From positions 5,137,910 through 5,201,909 of the forward strand of contig JASKMD010000005.1 of NCBI GenBank assembly GCA_030144725.1: a stretch of DNA of 64,000 nt. Direction: 5' to 3'. This stretch comes from Haematococcus lacustris. Taxonomy: Eukaryota; Chlorophyta; Chlorophyceae; Chlamydomonadales; Haematococcaceae. Of the stretch, positions 21,012 to 31,335 are shown one piece after another; within the stretch, counting starts at the first letter, position 1, and each line of letters starts with the position of its first letter. Made by a program: the position numbers and the translations under genes. The notes under the pieces were generated by a model. That model was not told the origin of the DNA. It saw nothing but the letters and a program-made list of their open reading frames with translations, and did no database searches.

Positions 21012-23198
21012 ATGCTTCTCGCGCACCCCCTGATCATCAAGCGCGTAGGAGCAGTAGCAACACCTACTCGGAGGTGTCAGGCGGCTCCATCGTACGCGCT
21101 TACAGGGAAAGCAATGCCGCCTTCCCGTAACGCCGATAATCCCTCCTTCGCTTGGCTTTGGGAAGACAAAGCCCTGGCGGACGCGGCTCTGCTCCTGCAC
21201 GTAACGGGCAAGCCAGCCGGTGCGGACTCTGTCGCCGCGCTACGAGTTCATCGCGCCGTGCTGGGTGCCCACAGCGAGCACTTCAGGACTGAAGTGCTGC
21301 AGTGGGCTGACGGCGAATCGCAGCGCGCGGCAAACTTCCGTCCAGCCATCGCAGTGGAGCACTTCATCAAGGCTGGCGGCCTGCCTGCGGGGCTCACTGC
21401 CCACCAGCTTGCCCAGGTAATGCAGGCAGCGGGCAGGGGGCAAAGGTCCCTTGATGTTGCCCGTTGTGGCAAATAAGGTTATGCAATGCAATGCAATGCA
21501 ATGCAATGCAATGCAGGTGCGCAATGTAGCCAGGTATAACGATGTGATACAATGCGTTGAGGCATGCAATCAAGCCATGAGAGCTCTGGCTATGATAGAG
21601 GCAGTCAATTCCCAGCATATGCTGGGCTGCCTGGTGGAGACCTTTGACAGCCAGGCTGAGTGCGAAGCCGGCCGCTTGGTGGTGCGCTGCATGTACAAGG
21701 AGGGGCCGACTAAGGAGATGAAGGACCCCTTGGTGTTGGCCAGGGTGAGCTCAAACAGACTTTGGCTCAGTATATCAGAGGTACCGCTGTACCACGCAGC
21801 TAGCTGCCAACACTGCCAGAGCCAGAGACCTAGTCTGTCTTGCTTATGTCAAGGATTTTCACTTAGGACCCATTCATGCACGTGCACAATTCGCAGCTAA
21901 GCATCAGAAACAGTGCCACACTACTGCAAGCCCTGCCTGTCACCTCCCATTGCCTGTCATTCACACCGCATGCCACCTGTTCCTCGCCTGTGCAGATGTT
22001 CTGTGTCGCTCAGCGCTGGGCGTCGTCCTCTATCGCTTCCTCATGCCTGCAAAGACTTGTTGACCTGCCACTCTCACAGCTGCCAGCGGAGCAGCTGGTG
22101 CGGGTGCTGCAGACCCTGTCTAGCGATGGCATAGTCCACCCTGAGCATAGCGGTTGGCAGGCCCATGTGCGCAGCCTCTTAGTTGGCCAGTATGGAGATG
22201 TCCACGCCGTCATCACCAGCGCCCAGCTGAGGACAACCTTCCAGCAGCTGCCCTTTGCAGCAGTGCAGCAGTGGGCAGACAGTGATGTGTTGACAGTGGA
22301 CAGTGAGAACAGCGTGGTGGAGCTGATCAGCCTGTGGATGGCTGGGCCTATGGGCAAGGACTGCTCCAAGGAACAGAAGCAGCAGCTGTCCTGCCTGGTG
22401 CGGGTGCAGCACCTCAGCCCAGGTGGGTGTCACAGGCTACACCAATCTGGGTGTGACATGAATTGCAGTGCAGTGCTAAGAATATGACTGTAAAAGTAGG
22501 GAGTGATGCTTGTTTGCCCGCTAGACTGCCCACCTGACTTCATGTGGGTGACTGCCTGCCACGTTTCATTTGCAGCCTACGCTCAAGGCCGTTTGCCCAC
22601 ACTGGACTGGTTTGACATCCCCGGGGCACCCACTGCTATGGTAGCAGCAGCAGCATCATGCAGTGGCTTAGGCATGACCGGGGTAATGAACAGGGACAAG
22701 GCCCCTGGTGCCTGGTTTGCTGCAACCCGCAAGCGGCTTGACCCTGATGAGCTGCTGCAGCGCACCACCATCCGCTGGGATGTGCCCCGGCAGCAGCTGG
22801 TTGACCTGCTGACCAGCAAGGACCTGACAGCCAGGATCTGTTCAGACCCTGTCTACTCCGCAGGGGCGGGCTGGCGTGTGTTCCTGAACCTGAACAAGGG
22901 CACAAAGGATGAGGCTGGCTTCACACTGGGCTGCTGGTGCCAGATGGTGACCTATGCCAAGTGCGAGGGCCATGCCCTGGGCGCCCTACTGCCATATGGC
23001 ACACCCATAAAAGATGTCATCACCAGGGGCGACACTATGAGCGATGATTGGACAGTCAGCTGGGTCAAGGATGGCTGGGGCCGTGAATCATTTCTTGGTG
23101 TTCGCATGACCACCGCCGCTGACCTTGAGCCATTCCTCAATGAGGGCTGCCTTCAAATCACCGGAGCTTTCCAAGTCATGCACAGGCCTTGTGCATAG
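21012..23198 (+). CDS. BTB5: BTB-BACK POB1/LRB-like protein, B type
   Basis: Exons 21012-21416, 21517-21744, 21996-22422 and 22576-23198 give an uninterrupted 560-residue protein, a good model of a complete family member. BTB: WLWEDKALADAALLLHV and LRVHRAVLGAHSEHF. BACK: CLQRLVDLPLSQL and ENSVVELISLWM. C-terminal domain: TIRWDVPRQQLVDLL, GWRVFLNLN, LGCWCQMVTYAKC and FLGVRMTTAADLEPF, ending HRPCA with TAG. The inner ATG at 21114 is the alternative start shared with the A type. The acceptor of exon 2 is preceded by seven ATGCA units (21481-21515). Probable CUL3 adaptor; the substrate is unknown. Confidence 0.88.
21481..21515 (+). repeat. (ATGCA)7 microsatellite at a splice acceptor
   Basis: Seven perfect ATGCA units, immediately followed by the G that completes the exon 2 acceptor CAG at 21514-21516. 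Other copies have a single ATGCAG here. Confidence 0.95.
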
Positions 23199-24397
23199 CA
23201 AATCCCCGTGAGCAGCCTCAACTGTGCACAAGCCACTGCTGCAGTACTATTTGTGTTGCACTTGTAGGATGCAATGTGGAATAACCGTCTAGTCTGCAGC
23301 ACATAGTCTGCAGCACAGTCTGTAGCACATGCTCGCCTGCAAGAGGCGAGCATATGCCGCTTCCTAGTTGGCTAAATGTTGGCGGCACACAGTAGTCTCA
23401 TCGGCTCGCTATAGCTATAGCTTGTCAACCTCAAACTGTGTAATGTAGCATTGAGACAACCATGCTGGTGCACTCCCACCGATCAAGGCCGATTTCTCCT
23501 GAGATGCACCCTGCACCAGAAAGGCCGACCCGTTGGATTCAATTTCATCAAATTAACTCGACGTGTGCTGTCAATTGTCATTTGTTAGGCTACAAGTGAA
23601 GGGTTGCATCTGGCAACAGGCAGGAGCTGCGAGCTGAGGTGCGTGAGGAGAGAGCTGGCTGAGTTGAGGTAACAGCTGGCAACAGGAATAGGGTCTGTCC
23701 AGCAGCTGCTGTCATGCTGAGCCAACTGCCCGAGTCGTCAAGCAGCGACACCACAGCCATTGCCCAAGGCCGTGCTGGGCGATGTCAAGGCTCAGGACAG
23801 GGTGGCTGAGCCAGTGGCCAGTGCCAGTGCGCCCCTGCTATGGCTGAGGAGTCAGTTGGGCCAGCTAGCTAGGGCAGAGGTCCATGGTGGCAGGTGCAGC
23901 TGGCTCTGGACCCACTGCCAGGACCGGGTGCACACAGATGGCTGCACTGTATGCACACTGGAGGGCTAGCCTGAGGCCATATCTGTCAGTCGCACACCAG
24001 CCTCACACTGAGTGTCCCTCCAGTACAGGAGTATGCTCCAAAGCATGAAATGCCCTGCATGACCACGTCTGCCAAGTCAGAGGGTGGGTCCCCCGTGGCT
24101 AGTGAGGGCCTGGTCCTTAGCTGTTGCACTCCTACAAATTAATCCCTGCGTCCGTCCCTGCGTGTTGACCGACCTTGTCCGATCGGGCTGGTATTTTGAT
24201 AGATGGTAGTTTGCAGAACATAAAACATATTTTTCGGAAAAAATATTTAAAATAAATGAAAGGCGGCTGCGCTGTGGCCCTTCTTCTGGGCCAGTCTAGG
24301 TTTCACCCCATGGGGCATACCGCATGGCCTCGCACTACTGGCCAGCCTGGGCAGCAAGGCTGCCTGGCGCCCCCCTCCCCTCACGCTGGCCTCCCAG
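23199..24397. repeat. Downstream module, copy 2 (between BTB5 and PIG-M fragment 2)
   Basis: No gene recognised. The 3' flank of BTB5 resembles that of BTB2 and BTB9 (TGCAAGAGGCGAG). From about 23600 it matches 12030-12560, 54370-54940 and 62870-63350. An AT-rich patch with AAAATATTTAAAATAAATG lies at about 24239-24257. It ends in the pyrimidine tract before the first PIG-M exon. Confidence 0.65.
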
Positions 24398-26384
24398 CCC
24401 CTGAGGCAGCGTGAGGCTGTGCTGCTGAGTGTGTTGCTGCATGGCATCCTGTTTGGCCTGATGTCAGGCGGCTGCTTCCTGCTGCTGGGCTGGCTGTGCT
24501 GGCGGGCGTATGGCCAGGCCTTCCTGGACCAGGCCTTCCTGCACCACCTCAGCCGCCAGGACCACCGGTGAGCAGTGCTGGGGTGTGTGGACAGCGCCTG
24601 CTACAGGATTATGCAGCAGGATCCATCATCCGGGCACATGCAGAGAGGACGGGTGCTGAGGGTTGAAGGCTGAGCAGGGCAAAGCAGGCAGGGGGTATGG
24701 CAGGCAGGTAAGGGTCATGGCAGAGCAGCTGGCAGGGTGTATGTGCCGAGGGCGAGGTGGTGGACGATGGGGTTTAGGGCAGGGTAAGAGGACAGGGACA
24801 CGTGGGGCTACTGGCCATGGCCAGGGTTGACATGGGTAGGCATATGGGTAGGCATACTATACTCCACCAAGCAAAGTCATGGCGATGCCATGACGGGAGG
24901 CAAACAGCTGCAGCTTCTCCTCTGCATGTGAACTCAATAGCAAAGCAAGCAGTGTGACCCAGGTGTGCCCTGATGCAGGCCTGGCTCCAGCTGCTGAAAA
25001 CAACCGTGTAGTACCTAGTGTAGTAAGCGGTTGTAGCGTGTTGCAAGCGCTGTGACGCCCTGTTGCCCACCTGCCTGCAGCCACAACTTCTCCATCTACT
25101 TCTACGACATCTACTTGTCCTATGCGGCCCGCCCCCCTCCTGGTCCCGGCACCAGCCTGCAGCCAGGCACCTGCTCACAGCCTTGGGGCAGCAGCCAGCA
25201 GCCTGGCCCCCCTGAGGACCCGGCAGCCCACCCCCCTGACAGCCCCATGGCCGCCCTGCCCCCTGACCTGGCTGCCCAGCTGCCCCCCAGCCTGCAGTGG
25301 GTGGTGGCGCTGGCCATGCTGCTGCTCAGCCCCAGGCTGCTGGCCTTCCTGCCGCAAGTCCTGGCGCTGGCTGTGCTGAGCTGGCGGCTGCATGAGGAGC
25401 TGCCGCTGGCCTGGATGGCACAGACCCTGGCATTCGTGGCCCTCAACAAGGTAGGCCGGGCCAGGAGCAGGCAGCGGAGGGGGGGCGGGCTGGCTCACTG
25501 CTGCAGCAGCGCGGAGGGGGTGGGCGGTGGGGAGGAGGGGGGGTTATGGGAGGGAGGAGGGGTGATGGGTGGGTGGCAGGGAGGATGGGTAGGTCCAGGG
25601 CGGCAGGGCAAGCAACCACGCAGTGTAGCAGCTGGACGGAAGCTGGTGAGGGAGCCAGATTTGTGATAGCATGCGTGAAAACAAGTGGCATGTGGATGCA
25701 TTACATGCCTGCCGGTGCTTGTGCTGGTGACAGGTGTGCACTGCCCAGTACTTTGTGTGGTGGCTGAGCCTGGTGCCCCTGGTGCTGCAACCCATTGCCT
25801 GGCCGCCCCCGCGGGGCCTCCTGCTGGCTGCTGGGGCCTGGGCGGCTGCGCAGCTGCACTGGCTGGCATGGGCATACCAGCTGGAGTTCCAGGTGCGCAG
25901 GGGCTGGCCATACGGGACAAACCATGACTGTGGGCTGCCAAGGTCCTGTCAGCTGAGGGGTTGGCTGACTCCATTTTTATCCATGCGCTAGCGGCCACAC
26001 CACACATCCCTGAAACAGGCTATGCTGCTTAGGTGAGCAAGGTTCGCATTATATTGTGAACTGCAGATGTGGCTCGTTGATACCCTGGTCAATGTTCCTC
26101 TGGCCACATACTCATTGTTCCCTCACGAGCTCCTTCACACTACCCTGCTTGATGTTGCTGTGGCTGAGGCGGCATACTCGTTGTTCACTTACAAGCTCCT
26201 TTGTGTGCCCGGTGCGTGTATGCCGCAGGGTCGATCCGTATACTTGATGGTCTGGGCCGCAGGCCTCGTGTTCCTGGCTGCGGTTGTCCTGGTGTTGGTG
26301 CAGCTCCTCCGACACATACAGCCGAAGATGACCTTCTTGCGCTGCAGTCTTGACCTGGTCAGCAGGCCGCGGCTGCACTCCTAG
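24398..26384 (+). CDS. PIGM: PIG-M fragment 2 (GPI mannosyltransferase I, C-terminal four exons)
   Basis: Exons 24398-24567, 25081-25450, 25734-25892 and 26229-26384 join in frame to 285 residues. They cover GTL(I)FGLMSGG, HLSRQDHRHNFSIYFYDIYL, NKVCTAQYFVWWLSLVPLVL, AAQLHWLAWAYQLEFQ and GRSVYLMVWAAGLVFLAAVV, the order seen in the C-terminal two thirds of PIG-M, with at least five hydrophobic segments. A Pro-rich insert of about 40 residues sits after SYAA. No exon for the N-terminal third, where the catalytic Asp residues lie, is seen upstream, because the flank at 23.6-24.35 kb is the BTB downstream module. It is either a 5'-truncated duplicate or the 3' end of a gene whose 5' exons were replaced. 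The exons themselves are undamaged. Confidence 0.82.
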
Positions 26385-27718
26385 GGCGCCAGGACGGGCT
26401 GTGCAGCTGCAAGTGTTCAATGCCCCCTGCCCTGGAGCCCCGCCCTCCCTCCCCTCACCCACCACACCCTACCCCTGACTCTTGCCCCCCACCGTCGGCC
26501 CCCTGACCCCTTGTGATTGCCTGCCCTCTCAAGCCCCCCGCCGCACCCTGGAACTTCAGAGCGCTGTTTATAGTGCATGCTGCACTGCATCAGAGCTGGC
26601 GAGGAATGTGGTGAGCTATAGCGGAGGGCACGGTCGCGCAGTGTGTGCGACAAGGAAGCCTGGCAGCGGAGGCAAGTCAAGCAGGAGGTCATGTCAGCCC
26701 AAGGCCACCTGCCACACAAGAATAGGCAAGTGATTCCGCCAGTATTGGTAGACACGGCCACCACTGCCTGCAGGCAAAACAAAGCAAGGCATAGAAACAA
26801 CACCTGCTACAATAAGATTACCCATCTGGCTTACACAGACTAGCTGGGGCTGGGGCATGGGTACAGCTGGTGCAGTGCATGAGGTATTGTGCTGTTGGGG
26901 GCACAATGCTGAGCAGCCTTGGTTGCGAGGTAGATGAGGGGCTGTCATGCACCCTACAGATGCCTGCTTGGGCAGGACCACACAGTCAGGCCAGCCAACC
27001 AACAACCTGCGACCAACTAAGCCAGTCAGGTGCAGCAAGCCAGGGGCTGCAGGAGCCCGTGACCCAGGGTTGTGTCAGACTTTGCCTCAGCCTTCTGCCT
27101 AAACCCACCCCAAGCTGAACACATAGTCAAGCCAGGCAGGTGGCCTTGTGTGGCCGCAGTGCTGGTGCCCAAGCTGCTTTTCACGCAGCCAGGCCCGGGT
27201 CAGACTCAGGTGTCCCCAACTAACAGAAAATGATAGGAAACTGACCCCTGGTAATCAAAACGACGCCGCGTCTCAGCCACGTGGTTTCTATTTATGTATC
27301 GCACATCTCTGGATAGAGGACTCTTTCAGCTATGCGGTGCAGCTTGTACCATTAAATACTGTGCAGTGTACTGGGTGCTATGGCGGCTCAAATCTTCACA
27401 TTCAAATCCGTGCACTTTTTGCTCATGCGGGCCTCGCCGCGAGAGACCGCCGCGACCGACGTGGCCCAGGAGCACCTGCACATAGTGAGGGACAGTCGCC
27501 GCAGTCAAAACGGCTCACATGGCATGCCAAACCGATGTAACAGCGCCCCTCCACCCATGCTCAGAAATATGCAAGGTTGCTGCGATGCTTGACCCCTTCG
27601 TGAGCAGTACTGATGACTTGGCCATTCTACAAGACCCCACAAGGTGTGTATGCCATTGCTATGTTACCTTCCTCGACATGTTGGGTCCGATCCCTCCCGC
27701 CCGCCCCCCGCTTGCGTG
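26385..27718. other. Gene-free stretch after PIG-M fragment 2
   Basis: C-rich 3' flank of PIG-M, then DNA without recognisable genes. At 27128-27210 it resembles 14355-14425 (AGGCAGGTGGCCTGGTGTGGC versus AGGCAGGTGGCCTTGTGTGGC), a link to the DNA downstream of PIG-M fragment 1. Open frames are short and unlike known proteins. Confidence 0.5.
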
Positions 27719-28110
27719 TCGAGCTGGGAGAGGCTGGGAGAGGCTGGGAGGGGCTGGGAGAGGCTGGGAGAGGCTGGGAGGGGGTGGGAGGGCGGGGCTG
27801 GGGGTGGGAGGGGCTGGGAGGACGGGACTGGGGCTGGGAGGGGCTGGGAGGGGCTGGGAGGGGGTGGGAGGGCGGGGCTGGGGGTGGGAGGGGCTGGGAG
27901 GGGGTGGGAGTGGGTGGGAGGGGGTGGCAGGGGGTGTGAGGGCGGGGTTGGGGGTGGGGAGGGGTGGGAGGGGGGGTGGGAGGGCGGGGCTGGGGGTGGG
28001 AGTGCGGGGCTGGGAGGGGCTGGGAGGGGCTGGGATGGGGTGGGATGGGGTGGGAAGGGGTGGGTTGGCGGGGCTGGGGCTGGAAGGGGGTGGGGCTGCC
28101 AGGGGGTGGT
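27719..28110 (+). repeat. G-rich minisatellite (GGGCTGGGAGG family)
   Basis: Tandem 10-11-bp units of GGGCTGGGAG and GGGTGGGAGG with variants, about 390 bp. G-runs on the plus strand make it G-quadruplex prone. Open frames across it, rich in Gly/Trp or Pro, are by-products of the repeat. Confidence 0.95.
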
Positions 28111-29631
28111 CCGGTTGGGCTATTCAGCACTGCAAGGCAAAGTTAGGTCACGCCAAGGTCATTTCCAGCAGGCCTGATCGATGAAATGCCGTGCTTCCTT
28201 TTCCAGCAGCTGTGTCGTTAAGTAATGAACAAAGTTGACACGGCAAATTCTGGAAAGTCACAGTGGTCAGCTCACAACAAGCCGGTTTGTGCAAGGGGGT
28301 CCCTTTTTGTGTTGTTGGCCTGAGAGAAATGAACATTTTCGCACCTCGCTGCAATGTCGCGTGTCAACTTGCCCAACGACGGTCCTCCGACACCGCCTGC
28401 ACCAATGAAAGGCTTGCGGAGCGAGCCTGGCGGGCTGTAATGTGATTATACTTCTGGCTCGATGACAGGCGCAGCTCTATCCCTGATGCCGCTTCATACC
28501 ACTAGAACAATCGGTTATGAGCAGCTGAGGTGTGTCCGCGATCGCTTGCGCCGGCATGGCCTGACTCGCACGAGTTAATGCGCCGCTTGCCAGTAGACGC
28601 ACACTCATTCGCAGCTGCTAATGAGACAAACGTTATCGAAAACGGTGCTGGGTTATTGAAAGAGTAATTGCTAGGGTGCGGTTCCTCCGCTTAATATTAA
28701 CTTATACCCTTTTCCCATTGGCGAGGCTACCGGTCAACGGAATCTTCCGAACCTCTCGCGACTGCCTCGGTCCATTCACGTTCTGACCCCGCAGTAAATT
28801 GTTTCAGCTTTCTCTTGTATTCTTGGCAAGCCCGCAGCCCTGGAGAGCGTGGTTTTTTCAACGGTTTGAACGGTGTGAAGGGGCTTATTGGGGTGTAATG
28901 CATTCTTTCGTGAACGCACTTTTCCAAAATAACCTATTTCTCCTGGGTCCACCCGCAGCCAGGTCGGGGCCACGCGGAGCCCGGTCACGCACAGCAACCA
29001 GGTGCGAGTAGCAGGTGTAGTCGGCTAGTGCGTTGACCGATGTTGGCAGCTTGGGCAAGTGGGTTGACATGGACGCCGAACTGCCCTGCGAAACTCCAGG
29101 CCAGTCAGGCAGGCCAGTGCGGCTTCATGACGTGCTCGTAAAAGCATCCCATTCTGAGACGAGTGTACCAATCGCGCCTGCGAACATTTCACGAACATGT
29201 CGCGTGTTGTTGGGTGGCTCTTGAGTGCCGATGTATGGTTGTCACCCACGCTGCTCCACGCGCAATGCCCAGGGGGTGGAGGCTCCAAGCTATTGGCATC
29301 AGCATGGGCATGTGGGGGGGGGGCTGTCCAGGGTGTGTACAACATGTATGCTGCCATTGCCAACAAGCTGGAGGGCAGGAAGTGAGCGACATGCCAGTCT
29401 GTGGATCAGCTGTTGATTGTGACTGGCTTGTTTGCATGGTTTACATGGATTGGTTGACAACGATACGTGGAAGGAGCTTTATGGAAGGGGACAAGTCTAG
29501 TTTAACTGCGGAAACACGTTGGAGAAGACGCTTGTTCCTGTTGCTTACATATGTTAGAAGAGGAAACACATGTAAGGGGCTGTCTATGCACTGCCCTGCA
29601 GCCATACTGCTGCCACTCCCTAGCCCCTAGC
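28111..29631. other. AT-richer unique DNA
   Basis: Base composition drops towards balanced, with patches such as TTAATATTAACTTATACCC at 28691. No gene recognised on either strand. The segment 28702-28723 is an inverted near-repeat of 30239-30260 (20 of 22 positions agree). Confidence 0.5.
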
Positions 29632-29945
29632 ACCACAGCTGCTCCTGCCCAGCACCACAGCTGCTCCTGCCTGGCACCACAGCTGCTCCTGCCTGGCACC
29701 ACAGCTGCTCCTACCCAGCCCCACAGCTGCTCCTGCCTGGCACCACAGTTGCTCCTACCCAGCCCCACAGCTGCTCCTGCATGGCACCACAGCTGCTTCT
29801 ACCCAGCCCCACAGCTGCTCCTGCCTGGCACCACAGCGGCTCCTCTCTGTAGCACAGCTGCTCCTGCCTAGCATCACAGCTGCTCCTCTCTTTCGCACAG
29901 CTGCTCTGTAGCACAGCTGCTCCTCTCCATAGCAAAGCTGCTCCT
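29632..29945 (+). repeat. Minisatellite, 22-bp unit
   Basis: About 14 imperfect copies of CACCACAGCTGCTCCTGCCT followed by GG, with CCAGCCCC variants, degenerating at the right end into CTGTAGCACAGCTGCTCC. Confidence 0.93.
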
Positions 29946-31335
29946 TTTTGTAGCTCCGTGCCAAGTAGTCAGTCAGCGCTGCTGCACCTCAGCTTTTCGT
30001 CGACCTCACCTGCCGCTTGGCCCACGCCTCTAGCCCGCAGCGTGCGGTTCCCGTGGCTTTCTGCTTTCACTCTCCTCACCGCACCATGGCAAAACCCGCC
30101 GCAAAACCCAGCACCTCATCCATTTGGCGTGGCTGAGGCCAATTAGCAACTAACGGTACGAGCGGGACGTGCGGGAACGACTGTGGCACCAGTCGACCGG
30201 GAGGAATCTTATTCAATTCAAATAAATACATTTCGCCGCGCCAGTGGGAAAAGGGTATTAATAGCTTAATTAAATTAAGGCCGGCCGTATTAAGCCCCTT
30301 AAGTGTATTAAGTGGCTTCTTTTTGCCCCACACTGCTATGAGTGCAGCTGTGCGACCCCAGCGCGCGGGTCGCAACCGTAATCGCTTCACATTTGCACTT
30401 TCAGCCGGCAGGCACGCGGGCAGGCGGCAACATATGCCAACAAGCCGTAGTGGCTCCGGAACAGCTGTATTACAGGAAAACGGCTTTGACTGGGTCGCTG
30501 GGGCCCGGCCCCGCACAAAGACGCGATTTGGTTGGTGTTGCATCTGCGTACCCAGCAAAGGCCAATGGTGTGGTTCTTAAGCACAAACGATGCGAGTTGA
30601 GCAAAGTTGCTCTCTAGTAGTGCACAAATGGTAATACCGCGAGCAAACACTAAACGACCGTGTGCCTGTGCGTGTAGTGAGGAAAAGCTATCGCGTACCC
30701 AGTGAAGGGGTCGATGTACTTTTTAGGCAGGACCACGCCGCGGGCCCGCAGTGGGGTTACATCAAGCAAGGGGTAGAGCCACAAAGGGTAGAGCGAGAGG
30801 GTTAGAAAAAGAGAGTTACCAGTGCGTAATATTAAGTGGTAGTAAGCGACTTAATACCTAATATGACGCCTAATTAAACTTAATTAAGAAACCGTTCCCT
30901 AGTAATTGCATGAAGATTACCAACCCCATGTTGGGGCCTCCTGACTCAGACACAGCAGCAAGCTGAGGAAGTTATTAGTGTCAGAGGTAGCACCAGCTGC
31001 AGCTGAAAATCAGTTGCTCTTGGCAGTGCTAAATCGTAGCCCTGGCAGGGTGCTTTTGTGACTCGATTAGCCTTGTATCTGGCATGCAACTGGCTGGATT
31101 GGTTGGTCCCGATAGGTCCTGATCAGAGACAAGCGAAACCCTAGCCGTGAAAACCCGGTAAGTCACCCGCCGCAATGCACCACGCGGGTGTCGCCAGTAG
31201 AGCCCGAAAAAACCACAAGGAACCCTACTGCCGCCCTTGACATCGCTCGCACTGTGTGGCGGGGCATTGACATATCTCGTCTTTAGGCGACGAGGAGCAG
31301 GAGCAGTAGCCGGGCTCTTTACTCCAGCTCGAGCG
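29946..31335. other. AT-rich island and A-type upstream region before BTB6
   Basis: 30200-30330 and 30820-30900 are AT-rich, with several TTAATTAA and TATTAAG words (for example CTTAATTAAATTAAGG at 30264). No gene recognised. From 30950 the sequence matches the DNA before BTB4 (GCAGCAAGCTGAGG, ACCAGCTGCAGCTGA, GAACCCTACTGCCGCCC), so the A-type upstream region starts there. Confidence 0.55.

Noticed and set aside
26067..26228. Extra PIG-M exon in the open frame before 26229
   Set aside because: The frame is open, but the sequence does not resemble PIG-M, and joining 25892 directly to 26229 gives the expected LEFQ-GRSVYL order.
27519..28184. 221-residue Gly/Trp-rich open frame and its Pro-rich antisense
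   Set aside because: Explained by the 10-11-bp minisatellite.
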